Shown here piece by piece: positions 1 through 8,942 of a stretch of 64,000 nt of DNA. The first letter of the stretch is position 1. Each line of letters opens with the position of its first letter. Origin of the DNA: Gammaproteobacteria bacterium. GTDB lineage: Bacteria; Pseudomonadota; Gammaproteobacteria; Pseudomonadales; Cellvibrionaceae. The stretch is taken from assembly GCA_021151835.1 (NCBI GenBank), contig JAGKWO010000017.1:154539-218538 (forward strand), given 5' to 3'. A model generated the notes under the pieces. The model saw nothing but the letters and a program-made list of their open reading frames with translations, ran no database searches and was not told the origin of the DNA. Both the position numbers and the translations under genes were made by a program.

Positions 1-210
1 CGGGTCCAGGAACATCCCCAAACGCGCGCGCGCACCAACACGCATGTGATGATCACACTTGGGGCAAACATCCAGCGTTTTTTCCAGCTCCGGTTTATAC
101 AACACTGCATCACACTTGACACATTTTTCCCACAACCCCTCAGGAACCTTATTGCTGCGCTTGGTCTCGGTACGGGAAATACTCGGAATAATTTTATCTA
201 ACCAACTCAT
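1..210 (-). CDS. accD: Acetyl-CoA carboxylase carboxyltransferase subunit beta (5' part, runs off the window)
   Basis: Only the first 70 codons are in the window; the rest lies beyond base 1. The reading frame from the ATG at 210 begins MSWLDKIIPS and carries two CxxC pairs (CVKC, CPKC) about 20 residues apart, the zinc ribbon at the N-terminus of bacterial AccD, followed by the typical DHHMRVGARAR stretch. AccD with AccA transfers the carboxyl group from biotin-BCCP to acetyl-CoA to give malonyl-CoA, the committed step of fatty-acid synthesis in the cytoplasm. It is the last visible gene of the minus-strand truA-trpF-trpB-trpA-accD run, as in many proteobacteria. Confidence 0.93.
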   Translation of the reverse strand, partial: MSWLDKIIPSISRTETKRSNKVPEGLWEKCVKCDAVLYKPELEKTLDVCPKCDHHMRVGARARLGMFLDP

Positions 211-299
211 GGTTGCATCTCTGTATTTTGTTTCAAGTTAGTTGACTGTCAGATCAATAACGAACGACCAGTGTCAATTTTTTCGTTTAATTTTTAACT

Positions 300-1109
300 T
301 CAAATGGTATCGATAGCGGTGCGAATACCGCTGATAATATCGCCAACAGACGCCGCAATTTCTTCTGCGGTTTTATCGGCCTGTGAGCCCATTTTATCAA
401 CCAGCACGCTACCGATTACGACACCATCAGCAAGACCGGCAATCGCTTTTGCAGTTTCCGGATCTTTAATGCCAAACCCTACACATAAAGGTAAATCGGT
501 TAATTGGCCAAATTCGGCGAGTTTTGATTTAACAGCATCCACATCCAGATGCCCTGCCCCCGTTACACCTTTCAGTGAAACGTAATAAAGGAAGCCGGAT
601 GCATGCGTAGCAATTTTTTTAGCGCGCTCAACTGTCGTCGTTGGTGCCAACAGAAAAATATTATCCAGCCCGTTTGCGTCCAGCTCTGCTTTGAGCAGAA
701 CAACTTCTTCTGGCGGCAAGTCAACGGTTAATAAACCATCGACACCCGCATTCGCCGCCGCTTTGGCAAATTCGGCATAACCAAAACGCTCAACCGGGTT
801 GGCATAGCCCATTAATACCACCGGAGTGGTGTTATTGGTTGCGCGGAATTGTTGAACAAGTTCCAGTGTGCCTTTCAAACTGATGCCGTGTTCAAGTGCG
901 CGCTCGTGGCCTTTTTGAATGACCGGGCCTTCCGCCATGGGATCTGAAAACGGCACACCCAATTCAATCACATCAACACCTTGCTCCACCATCGCATGCA
1001 AAGTGGGTAAGGTTGCGTGCGGAAATGGATCGCCATTCACCACATAGGCGACAAGAATTTTTTTGCCTGAGGCCTTGGCCTGATTCAAGCGCTGGGAAAT
1101 ACGACTCAT
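300..1109 (-). CDS. trpA: Tryptophan synthase alpha subunit
   Basis: Cleaves indole-3-glycerol phosphate to indole and glyceraldehyde-3-phosphate, passing indole through the tunnel to TrpB. The protein is 269 residues, full length for the (beta/alpha)8 family. The active-site segment IELGVPFSDP contains the catalytic Glu49; the phosphate-binding GFGI and DGVVIGS segments are present near residues 212-235. The position of the second catalytic acid, Asp60 in the Salmonella enzyme, is Glu here (codon at 930-932, in PMAEGP), which is unusual for the best studied members. The ATG at 1109 has AGGA about 9 bases upstream. It lies 68 bases after trpB and before accD. Confidence 0.95.
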   Translation of the reverse strand: MSRISQRLNQAKASGKKILVAYVVNGDPFPHATLPTLHAMVEQGVDVIELGVPFSDPMAEGPVIQKGHERALEHGISLKGTLELVQQFRATNNTTPVVLMGYANPVERFGYAEFAKAAANAGVDGLLTVDLPPEEVVLLKAELDANGLDNIFLLAPTTTVERAKKIATHASGFLYYVSLKGVTGAGHLDVDAVKSKLAEFGQLTDLPLCVGFGIKDPETAKAIAGLADGVVIGSVLVDKMGSQADKTAEEIAASVGDIISGIRTAIDTI

Positions 1110-1177
1110 CGATCATTCCTGAAATAACTGTCAGCGATGTGACATTAAAAATAAATGTGGTTTTGTTAAAAGATTCA

Positions 1178-2389
1178 TTAAACGGTAATACCGTCCAAAC
1201 CTGCCACCGTCAAAATATCTTTATCGCCACGACCGGAAAGGTTGGCGATAATAATCTGATCTTTGCTCATGGTCGGTGCCAGTTTTTCAACGTAAGCCAG
1301 GGCGTGACTTGATTCCAGCGCAGGCATAATACCTTCGGTTTTGGTCACCTTGCGGAACGCAGCCAGGGCTTCGTCATCATTGATCGCCACATAATTTACG
1401 CGGCCAATATCTTTTAACCAGGAATGTTCGGGGCCAACACCGGGGTAATCCAGACCAGCCGATACCGAATGGGTTTCAATAATCTGGCCGTTTTCATCTT
1501 CCATCAAATAGGTGCGATTGCCGTGCAGCACACCAGGAATCCCTTTATTTAAGGGCGCTGCGTGTTTTCCGGTTTCGATACCTAGGCCACCGGCTTCAAC
1601 ACCGTACATTTTTACCGATTCATCGGTAAGGAATGGATGGAACAGGCCAATGGCGTTGGAGCCACCACCAACGCAAGCTACCAGTGCATCAGGCAAACGA
1701 CCGGCTTGCTCCAATGATTGACGACGGGCTTCGCGACCAATAATCGACTGGAAATCGCGCACCAATTGCGGGTAAGGGTGCGGGCCGGCGACGGTACCGA
1801 TGATGTAGAAGGTATCATCCACATTGGTAGCCCAATCGCGCATGGCTTCGTTCATCGCATCTTTCAATGTGCGGGAGCCGGACGTTACCGGAAATACTTC
1901 CGCACCCAGCAACTTCATGCGATATACGTTCAGCGCCTGACGCTTGACATCTTCCGCGCCCATATAAACGCGGCATTTCAAACCAAGGCGCGCAGCAACC
2001 GTCGCTGTGGCAACACCGTGTTGCCCTGCACCGGTTTCAGCGATTACACGGGATTTGCCGGTAAATTTCGCCAACAACGCCTGGCCAATAGTGTTATTAA
2101 CCTTATGGGCACCGGTGTGATTGAGGTCTTCACGTTTTAAATAAATTTGCGCACCACCCAGTTCGCGGGTCCAGCGCTCAGCGAGGTAAAGGGGGGATGG
2201 ACGGCCAACATAATGGGCCATGTCCTTATCGAATTCAGCCTGGAAACCCGGGTCATCTTTCAAACGCGAATAAATGGACTGAAGCTCATCGAGCGCGTAA
2301 ATCAATGTCTCGGACACAAAACGGCCACCGTAAGGGCCAAAATGACCTTCCGCATTAGGGAAGGCGCTGTAATCAATCGACTGACTCAC
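1178..2389 (-). CDS. trpB: Tryptophan synthase beta subunit
   Basis: PLP enzyme that condenses indole with L-serine to form tryptophan. At 403 residues it has the usual length. The Schiff-base lysine is in HTGAHKVNN (about Lys96), the phosphate cup is GGGSNA near residue 240, and the GAGQHG motif is around residue 120. The start is GTG at 2389 (MSQSIDYS); no ATG lies between it and the conserved FGPYGGRFV segment. It sits between trpF and trpA on the same strand, so the last three steps of tryptophan synthesis are in one transcription unit, except that trpC, trpD and trpE are not here. Confidence 0.96.
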   Translation of the reverse strand: MSQSIDYSAFPNAEGHFGPYGGRFVSETLIYALDELQSIYSRLKDDPGFQAEFDKDMAHYVGRPSPLYLAERWTRELGGAQIYLKREDLNHTGAHKVNNTIGQALLAKFTGKSRVIAETGAGQHGVATATVAARLGLKCRVYMGAEDVKRQALNVYRMKLLGAEVFPVTSGSRTLKDAMNEAMRDWATNVDDTFYIIGTVAGPHPYPQLVRDFQSIIGREARRQSLEQAGRLPDALVACVGGGSNAIGLFHPFLTDESVKMYGVEAGGLGIETGKHAAPLNKGIPGVLHGNRTYLMEDENGQIIETHSVSAGLDYPGVGPEHSWLKDIGRVNYVAINDDEALAAFRKVTKTEGIMPALESSHALAYVEKLAPTMSKDQIIIANLSGRGDKDILTVAGLDGITV

Positions 2390-2422
2390 CGTTAAATCAC
2401 CTGTAGTAAGCCGGTAGCACCA

Positions 2423-3049
2423 TTAAATCCGGGCTGACCGGGCATTAGTAATAAAAGACTTGATTTGGTTGTGATCTTTTTTTCCGGGCGCTGATTCTAC
2501 ACCACCACTGACATCAACCCCATAGACACCGGTTGATCGAATAGCTTCCGCAACATTTTCAGGAGTTAACCCTCCTGCAAGGACAATAGGCACCGTGGAG
2601 TTATAAGGAACCCTTGCCCAATCAAAGGTTTCGCCTGTGCCTCCCGGCACCCCCGGACGATATGCATCCAGCAAGAAACCCGAGGCATTCGGATGGGCAT
2701 CAATAGCAGCGGCAACATCCAGATCAGGACGCATACGGATAGCTTTTATATAGGGGCGCTGGAACGATTCACAAAAAGCAGCAGTCTCGTCACCATGGAA
2801 CTGCAATAACTGAACTGGTACTTTGGATACCACAGAGCCAACCAACGATGCCGGAGGATTCACGAACAAGGCTGTCACACTGATAAATGGTCCCACTGAA
2901 TAGGCAATTGCACGGGCCAAGTCAACATCCACTGCGCGCGGGCTTGCTTCGTAAAAAACCAATCCCAAGGCATGGGCACCGGCATCAACAACCGCCTTCG
3001 CATCCTCAATATTGGTAATACCGCAAATTTTGACTCTTACGCCGGCCAC
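2423..3049 (-). CDS. trpF: Phosphoribosylanthranilate isomerase
   Basis: Catalyses the Amadori rearrangement of N-(5'-phosphoribosyl)anthranilate to CdRP. The 208-residue sequence has the N-terminal VKICGIT motif with the catalytic Cys at residue 9 and the C-terminal GVDVSGGVES motif with the catalytic Asp. The start is GTG at 3049 with AGGAG nine bases upstream. It is downstream of truA, separated by about 130 bases holding a possible hairpin, and 33 bases upstream of trpB. The truA-trpF adjacency matches Pseudomonas. Confidence 0.95.
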   Translation of the reverse strand: MAGVRVKICGITNIEDAKAVVDAGAHALGLVFYEASPRAVDVDLARAIAYSVGPFISVTALFVNPPASLVGSVVSKVPVQLLQFHGDETAAFCESFQRPYIKAIRMRPDLDVAAAIDAHPNASGFLLDAYRPGVPGGTGETFDWARVPYNSTVPIVLAGGLTPENVAEAIRSTGVYGVDVSGGVESAPGKKDHNQIKSFITNARSARI

Positions 3050-3080
3050 GCCGAAACACTCCTGTCAGCTTAAAAAACAG

Positions 3081-3112
3081 AAAAGCGGCCTCACGGAATG
3101 GCAGTCGCTTTT
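3081..3112 (-). terminator. Imperfect hairpin between truA and trpF, possible terminator or attenuator
   Basis: AAAAGCG (3081-3087) pairs with CGCTTTT (3106-3112), with an inner GCC/GGC and a small bulge. Read on the minus strand the stem is followed by TTTTCTGTTTTTT. It lies 70 bases downstream of the truA stop and 30 bases before the trpF start, so it could limit read-through from truA into the trp genes. No leader peptide rich in Trp codons was seen beside it, so classical attenuation is not supported. Confidence 0.35.
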
Positions 3113-3182
3113 AAAAATCAGGCGGGATATTAACAGAGTTCCCCACGAAAAACCGCAAAAAGGACCAGGTACAAAAGTCACC

Positions 3183-4085
3183 CTACCCGGGCACTGATCC
3201 AAAGCCACCAATTGGCTCCGGAAAATACAGGGGCCCCGGCAAACACACAGGCAACTCGAAACCTGGGGGATAATCAACACCCACAAGATACAAACCAAAC
3301 GGCTTTGCCGTAGTACCACCAGCACTGCGATCACGCGCCGCAAGAACTGCTGCAACCCATTCCGGTGGCTTATCCCCGGCACCCACAGCCAGCAAAACAC
3401 CAACAATGTTACGCACCATATGATGGAGAAATGCATTGGCCTGTACTTCCAGCACGATCAAATCCCCGCGCCTGACCAGATGCAAATACTCAATTTTCCG
3501 CACCGGGCTTTTTGCCTGGCACTGGGTGGCCCGGAATGAGGTAAAGTCATGCTGCCCCACCAAGTAGGTGGCCGCCTTGCGCATGAGCGATACATCCAGC
3601 GGACGCGATGACCAAGTCACCTGATCATGCAACAACGCCGAGGGTGTTTTGGCATCGCTCAACAAATAACGATAAGTGCGATTCAGCGCGCTAAAACGCG
3701 CGTGAAACTGCGGAGTTACTTCTTTCGCCCAACGCACACCAACCGCGTCAGGTAAATGAGGGCGAGTGCCGCGCAACCACGCCTTTTCCGGGCGTACAGC
3801 CAAGGTGTCAAAATGAACCACCTGATTCGTCGCATGTACACCGGCATCCGTTCGCCCGGCACAAACCAGCGTAATTTCCTCATCAGCCACAGTCGATAAA
3901 GCGTATTCGAGCGCCTGCTGCACCGTTTTAACGCCGCTGGGCTGTACCTGAAAACCATGGAAGTCTGAACCTTTATACTCGATGCCCAATGCAATCCTGT
4001 GCATACCTTCGGGCCAAAGCGTGTCCGCAACGATTTCGCCATTCCGGGCATAAGGTTTTGAGGTGGGAATAAAGTTTTCGCTCAT
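3183..4085 (-). CDS. truA: tRNA pseudouridine(38-40) synthase TruA
   Basis: Converts U38, U39 and U40 of the tRNA anticodon arm to pseudouridine. The catalytic Asp is in AGRTDAGVHA (Asp80 from the ATG at 4085). The RNA-binding segments YKGSDFHGFQ and FLHHMVRNIVG are typical. From this ATG the protein has 300 residues, with about 20 extra N-terminal residues and a short Pro-rich C-terminal tail compared with E. coli TruA. A TTG two codons further upstream (4091) is in frame but has no better ribosome-binding site. It is separated from fimV by a strong terminator, so it probably has its own promoter. Confidence 0.93.
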   Translation of the reverse strand: MSENFIPTSKPYARNGEIVADTLWPEGMHRIALGIEYKGSDFHGFQVQPSGVKTVQQALEYALSTVADEEITLVCAGRTDAGVHATNQVVHFDTLAVRPEKAWLRGTRPHLPDAVGVRWAKEVTPQFHARFSALNRTYRYLLSDAKTPSALLHDQVTWSSRPLDVSLMRKAATYLVGQHDFTSFRATQCQAKSPVRKIEYLHLVRRGDLIVLEVQANAFLHHMVRNIVGVLLAVGAGDKPPEWVAAVLAARDRSAGGTTAKPFGLYLVGVDYPPGFELPVCLPGPLYFPEPIGGFGSVPG

Positions 4086-4120
4086 GAACAACCAACATCC
4101 AACAATTCAGGGCACAAAAT

Positions 4121-4152
4121 AAAAAAGCCTTGTACCAGAGGTACAAGGCTTT
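4121..4152 (-). terminator. Rho-independent terminator of fimV
   Basis: A perfect 13-bp stem, 4124-4136 pairing with 4140-4152 around a three-base loop, begins 17 bases past the fimV stop codon. On the minus strand it is followed by a T-rich run (TTTTTTATTTTG). This gives a clean end to fimV transcription just before truA. Confidence 0.82.
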
Positions 4153-4169
4153 GGTAAGCAAAATAATAA

Positions 4170-7100
4170 TTAAACTATGCGACCAAGCAACTCGTTCGCT
4201 TCTTTACGCTGGTCATCGTTACCCTCATTGATAACTTCGGAGAGAATATCTTTGGCCCCTTCGGCATCGCCCATATCGATATAAGCACGCGCCAAATCCA
4301 GTTTAGTCGCTGCCTCATCTGCATCGGCGAGGAAATCCAGCTCGGAGTCCATTTCGTCATCAGACAGATCGGCAAGCGCAGCTTCATCACTGGAGAATTC
4401 ATTTAGATCCAGATCATCGGAATCCGCAGAGAAATCAGATAACGCTTGTGAAAACAAATCCTCATCGTGTTGATCTGCATCTGCAACAGCAGGAGCATCA
4501 CCAGAAGGGACGTCATGGGCAACAACCGCACCTGGAGCAGAAGGGATTTCATCATCCAGTTCCAAATCAACGCTCGCCGGCAGATCATTGTCGGCGAATG
4601 CAGAATCCAGGTCCAAATCGCCCAACGCTGCGTCATCCGAATCCAGATCGCCAAGCTCAAGATCGAGGTCAGCCAGTTCCTCACTGGTAGCGTCTGATTC
4701 ACTATCAAAATCAAGCAATTCATCGGCAGAGTCTGCCACCACATCAGCATCACCGGGGAGATCAAGCTCGAGTTTTGAATCCTGATTTGCAAAATCATGG
4801 TCAAGTGAATCGGTCAGGTTCAAACCTGATGACTCAATATCATCAAGGTGCAAGTCATCATCCAGGTCCAGCCCCAGCTCAGCCTGGTCTTTTGCTATTT
4901 CCTGTGCGGCGAAGTCCGATATGCTCGCCGAATCACCACCCAGTGCATCATCATCGAAATCAACATCCAGACTTTCCATCTCATGGTCGAGCGCCGCCAG
5001 ATCAATATCATCGACATCCATATCAAGATTGAAATCATCGGCAGCAACATCCAATGTTTCGGAAGCATCGTTTGTTACCGGCACCGCCGAAGCGTCATTC
5101 GCAAGCACAACTGAATCAGCGTCTTCATCCAAAGCCAAATCGGAATCCAGCGCTAAATCATCATCGAGCGCCAGGTCATCATCCAGATCAAAATTGAATT
5201 CATCTTCTATAGTGGCTGTAGCAGGCTCTATATCATCTTCAGGTAATTTATTGCTTTCCAGATCATCCAATGCCAGTGAAAGCTCGGACAAATCATCCGC
5301 CTCAGCGCTGACATCCGTAGAATCATCCAGATCCAGCTCAAAGTCATTGTCCGCCGACTCAGCTACTGCTGGCTGGCCCGGCTCGTCATCATCCAGATCC
5401 AACTTGAAATCAAAGTCGGATGGATCATAAGGTGCAGGTGCCGGCGCCTCGGAAACGGACAGGTCATCATCCAGATTAAAATCATCAAGCGCAAAATCCT
5501 CTGTGGATGAGGAAGCACCCGCATCAAACTCACCTGCACCGGAGATACCAGCACGCAGCTCTGATGCACGCGCCAAAAGCGCAGCACCCGCCAGCGGCAA
5601 GAGCGCCGCATAATGCTTATCAAAACCGGCAGCGTTCTGTTGCTGGGCATAAACCTCCAGCAACTTCATCCGGACTTCGGTCGAATCCGGATCTTTTTTA
5701 AGGGCGTTTAGCAGCATTTCCTCTGCTTGATCCAACTTACCGTAAGCGATGTAGATATCAGCTTCGCCTACCACATCACCGGTTTCAGCAACGGCTGAAA
5801 CCGGGTGCTCTTCATCAAATAATGAGGATTCATCGATCTCGTTGAAATGATCCGGAACTCCCGCCGGTTCATCTACCTGCCCGGGTGTTTCATCCAATGC
5901 GAACACATCTTCCTGATCAAACTCTTGCTGTTGCTCCTCAGCTTGCTGCTTACGGCGACGGTAAACCAGGTAACCGACGCCGGCGAGCCCCAGAAGCCCC
6001 AAACCGATCAAGGGAGCATTTTCAACTGCGGTATCAGCTAAAGTAGGCTCGGGTGCTGGAGGTGGAGGCGTAGCGGGCTTAGGCTGCGCCGCTGCAGGCT
6101 TGGGTTGCGCTGCCGGTTGCGGAGGCGGTGCGGCGACAACCGCATCACTTGAAGCCGCAGCACTCGTTGTCGCAACTGGAGCCTCTGCAGTTTCAGCAGG
6201 TTTGGTTTCTGTTGGCCTGGTTTCCGCAGGTTTGGTTACCGGGGCCTCAGCAGGCTTGGCAGTGGACGGGTTTGCAGCCGTGGCCCCTGAGTTCTTTTGT
6301 TCTGCCGCCACCTGAAGTGCGCGCAATTTTTCATTGCTCACATCAACCAGGCGCTGCATGGTTTCGATTTGCGATTCAAGGTCTTTTACGCGTGAACTTA
6401 ATTCGGTATTTTCAGCTTTGGACTTATCCAATTCTTCCAGCGTAGTCGCCAGTTCGGACTCAAGTGCTTTTCCAGAACCATCATTGGCTCCACTACCCTG
6501 CCCACTTCTTCCACCAGTTGACGGAGCAGCCAACTTAACACGACCACTCACTTCGGTAGATTCAGTGCGCGCCGCCGTTGTGCGACGGGATGCATTAATT
6601 TGTGCCCCTAATGCAGAATCGCCACTTGCCTGTGCAAACTGGCTAACCGCCTCGGTTTTCCCTATCGCTTTCATTTCACTCGCATCAGGCACACGCAACA
6701 CCTGGCCACGGCGCAACCGATTGATATTACCGCTAATAAAGGCATCAGGATTCGCCTTGTACAAAGCCATCATACTTTGATGCACGGAAACACTTGAATC
6801 CGGGCGAGCGCGCAATGCTATTTCCCACAAAGTGTCATTACCGCGCACTTCATAGTCACTGCCGCTCAGCGAAGGCTTTGGGCTGGCACTTCCTGAACCA
6901 GACGATGTTCTGGTTACCGGGGCACTGCGAACGGGAGAAGTAGCTGGCGCTTGCTGGTTTGTGGCCGATTGAGCAGTGGGTTTTGGTGTTGATGTGGTAG
7001 CAGATTGAACTGCGCGAGCAGCACCATCTTCTTCAAAGGTTGGCAAATCCATTAACAAAGTGTATTCGCGCAACAAGCGGCCAGCAGTCCAGCGGGCTTC

Positions 7101-7433
7101 GATTAAAAAGTTCAGGTAGGGTTCGTGGACCGGAGTGCGTGATCTGATCAGCACTTTGGGGCCATCAGCCGCCTCCATGTCTACGGTAAACTGAAATTCG
7201 GTGTAGAAAAATAAACGATCGACCCCATTGCGCTCAAAGTCCGCAGGTGATGCCAGGGTAACCAGAATTTGCTCTGCGGTGAGATCACGGGTATCAAGCA
7301 GCTTGACCTCAGCCTCAAGCGGCTGGTTCAGCGTTGACTTAAGCTTAACCTCACCCAATCCCAAAGCACTCACATGGGATGAGAGCGCCAGGGACGCAAG
7401 ACCACAGGCTAAAACCAACTGACGAAGACGCAT
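4170..7433 (-). CDS. fimV: FimV/HubP-type inner-membrane polar scaffold protein
   Basis: Peptidoglycan-binding polar organiser needed for type IV pilus function and chemotaxis-protein localisation in pseudomonads and vibrios. The 1087 residues show a signal peptide ending near VSA-LG (about 24), the conserved LGLGEVKLKS domain, a LysM domain at about 192-250 (YEVRGNDTLWEIA), a coiled coil at about 323-380, a Pro/Ala linker, one membrane helix at about 473-491 followed by YRRRK, a very acidic Asp/Leu-rich cytoplasmic region, and the C-terminal FimV domain (about 1040-1085, LDLARAYIDMGD). The acidic part holds near-repeats of DDDLALD around 5125-5185. Gene order asd-fimV-truA matches P. aeruginosa. 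Confidence 0.95.
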   Translation of the reverse strand: MRLRQLVLACGLASLALSSHVSALGLGEVKLKSTLNQPLEAEVKLLDTRDLTAEQILVTLASPADFERNGVDRLFFYTEFQFTVDMEAADGPKVLIRSRTPVHEPYLNFLIEARWTAGRLLREYTLLMDLPTFEEDGAARAVQSATTSTPKPTAQSATNQQAPATSPVRSAPVTRTSSGSGSASPKPSLSGSDYEVRGNDTLWEIALRARPDSSVSVHQSMMALYKANPDAFISGNINRLRRGQVLRVPDASEMKAIGKTEAVSQFAQASGDSALGAQINASRRTTAARTESTEVSGRVKLAAPSTGGRSGQGSGANDGSGKALESELATTLEELDKSKAENTELSSRVKDLESQIETMQRLVDVSNEKLRALQVAAEQKNSGATAANPSTAKPAEAPVTKPAETRPTETKPAETAEAPVATTSAAASSDAVVAAPPPQPAAQPKPAAAQPKPATPPPPAPEPTLADTAVENAPLIGLGLLGLAGVGYLVYRRRKQQAEEQQQEFDQEDVFALDETPGQVDEPAGVPDHFNEIDESSLFDEEHPVSAVAETGDVVGEADIYIAYGKLDQAEEMLLNALKKDPDSTEVRMKLLEVYAQQQNAAGFDKHYAALLPLAGAALLARASELRAGISGAGEFDAGASSSTEDFALDDFNLDDDLSVSEAPAPAPYDPSDFDFKLDLDDDEPGQPAVAESADNDFELDLDDSTDVSAEADDLSELSLALDDLESNKLPEDDIEPATATIEDEFNFDLDDDLALDDDLALDSDLALDEDADSVVLANDASAVPVTNDASETLDVAADDFNLDMDVDDIDLAALDHEMESLDVDFDDDALGGDSASISDFAAQEIAKDQAELGLDLDDDLHLDDIESSGLNLTDSLDHDFANQDSKLELDLPGDADVVADSADELLDFDSESDATSEELADLDLELGDLDSDDAALGDLDLDSAFADNDLPASVDLELDDEIPSAPGAVVAHDVPSGDAPAVADADQHDEDLFSQALSDFSADSDDLDLNEFSSDEAALADLSDDEMDSELDFLADADEAATKLDLARAYIDMGDAEGAKDILSEVINEGNDDQRKEANELLGRIV

Positions 7434-7730
7434 AGCGCTATCCTTTTATTATTCCGCGGCTGAATTGCAATGATTAGCCAAACATTTTAGTTGATATACA
7501 CAACATCGACCTGGTGAGACATGCTGCGTTGGTGAGGCCTAAAACCTCGAATAAATATTCAGTATCCTTCGTAAGTATTCATTATAAATAGGTTTTTATC
7601 AATACTCGGGGTCTTGACAAAGCTGTCATAAATCCTGTTTTTTAAACCTTTCATCATTCCTGTTCGCAAAAATGTGAAAAAAGCCTGACATTTAAATCCT
7701 TATTTATTACCAAAACGGTTATATAAAGCA
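7434..7730. other. Intergenic region between asd and fimV
   Basis: About 300 AT-rich bases without a convincing gene on either strand. On the minus strand a perfect TATAAT (7581-7586) could be the fimV -10 box, but its -35 (around CCGAGT) is poor. The region most likely holds the fimV promoter and a 150-base leader. Confidence 0.35.
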
Positions 7731-7759
7731 AAAACCCCGGGTTTTAGGCCCGGGGTTTT
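7731..7759 (-). terminator. Rho-independent terminator of asd
   Basis: An 11-bp GC-rich stem (AAAACCCCGGG at 7731-7741 with CCCGGGGTTTT at 7749-7759, loop of 7) starts 27 bases after the asd stop. T runs occur on both outer sides, so it could stop transcription in both directions. Confidence 0.78.
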
Positions 7760-7786
7760 TTAGCGTTATAAAGACCAAAAGAGGGT

Positions 7787-8893
7787 TTATTTTGACTCTT
7801 TGAGAATTCGCAGCATACGACGCAATGGTTCAGCTGCACCCCACAACAATTGGTCACCGATCACAAAGGCAGATACATACTCAGGCCCCATGTTGAGCTT
7901 GCGCACGCGACCAACACCAATTTTCAAACCGCCAGTAATAGAGGCAGGGGTCAGTTCTTGCTCAGTGATGCTGCGCTCATTAGGCACAAATTTCACCCAG
8001 TCATTACCTGACTTGATAATGGATTCAATCTCCTCAAGCGGAAGATCTTTCTTGAGTTTGACGGTTAGCGCCAGGCTGTGGCAACGCATCGCCCCAATAC
8101 GCACACACAAACCATCCACCGGAATAGTGCTGTCAGTACCTAAAATTTTGTTAACTTCAGCCTGGCCTTTCCACTCTTCTTTGGATTGACCATTGTCCAG
8201 TTGCTTATCGATCCAGGGGATCAAACCGCCAGCCAGGGGTGCAGGGAAAAACTCACGTGGCACATCATTGCGGATAGTGCTGGCAACTTTTCTATCGATA
8301 TCCAAAATGGCGGATGCCGGTGTTGCCAACTCATCGGCTACAGCGTCATGAATTACGCCCATGCCTTTTAGCAATTCGCGCATGTGATTTGCACCACCGC
8401 CCGATGCCGCCTGATAAGTCATGGAACTAACCCACTCCACCAAACCAGCATGGAACAGGCCGCCCATTCCCATCAGCATGATGGAGTTGGTGCAATTACC
8501 ACCAATGAAGTTTTTAACACCTTTTTGCAAGGCAGTATCGATAAGGCCACGATTAACCGGATCGAGGATAATAACAGCATCATCTTCCATACGCAGGCTG
8601 GAAGCCGCATCAATCCAATAGCCATTCCAGCCGGATGAGCGCAGTTTCGGGAAAATTTCATTGGTGTAATCGCCACCCTGGCAGGTGACGATTACGTCCA
8701 GTTGCTTCAGATCATCTACAGAATAAGCATCTTTCAATGCAGGTAAACCAGCCGCAACGGCCGGCGCAGCACCACCTACGTTGGAAGTGGTGAAAAATAC
8801 GGGTTCGATATCGGCAAAATCATTTTCTGACTGCATACGCTCCATCAATACGGAGCCCACCATACCGCGCCAACCTACAAAACCTACTTTCAT
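7787..8893 (-). CDS. asd: Aspartate-semialdehyde dehydrogenase
   Basis: Reduces aspartyl phosphate with NADPH to aspartate-semialdehyde, the branch point to lysine/diaminopimelate, threonine and methionine. The nucleotide-binding start GFVGWRGMVGS and the active-site segment GGNCTNSIML (Cys134) are clear. The 368-residue length from the ATG at 8893 fits the Gram-negative family; that ATG is preferred over the in-frame ATG at 8914 because MKVGFVGWRG is the family's N-terminus and GAGAG precedes it. It follows leuB by about 50 bases and ends at a terminator, making it the last gene of the leu operon. Confidence 0.95.
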   Translation of the reverse strand: MKVGFVGWRGMVGSVLMERMQSENDFADIEPVFFTTSNVGGAAPAVAAGLPALKDAYSVDDLKQLDVIVTCQGGDYTNEIFPKLRSSGWNGYWIDAASSLRMEDDAVIILDPVNRGLIDTALQKGVKNFIGGNCTNSIMLMGMGGLFHAGLVEWVSSMTYQAASGGGANHMRELLKGMGVIHDAVADELATPASAILDIDRKVASTIRNDVPREFFPAPLAGGLIPWIDKQLDNGQSKEEWKGQAEVNKILGTDSTIPVDGLCVRIGAMRCHSLALTVKLKKDLPLEEIESIIKSGNDWVKFVPNERSITEQELTPASITGGLKIGVGRVRKLNMGPEYVSAFVIGDQLLWGAAEPLRRMLRILKESK

Positions 8894-8942
8894 CTCAGTC
8901 TCTCTTTCATTCAAAAGCTAATTAATCCAGCTAGCGTTGCAA

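Noticed and set aside
59..241. A 60-codon plus-strand frame at the left end
   Set aside because: The minus strand here encodes the AccD zinc ribbon, which accounts for the sequence.
3065..3436. A 123-codon minus-strand frame across the truA end and the truA-trpF gap
   Set aside because: It overlaps truA in another frame and has a low-complexity Cys/Trp-rich composition without family signals.
4921..5430. A 169-codon plus-strand open frame very rich in Ser inside fimV
   Set aside because: It is the antisense shadow of the Asp-codon-rich acidic domain of FimV (GAT read in reverse gives ATC/TCA). No ribosome-binding site or family pattern.
7614..7619. TTGACA on the plus strand between fimV and asd
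   Set aside because: A perfect -35 box by sequence, but there is no -10 box at a proper distance and no plus-strand gene follows.
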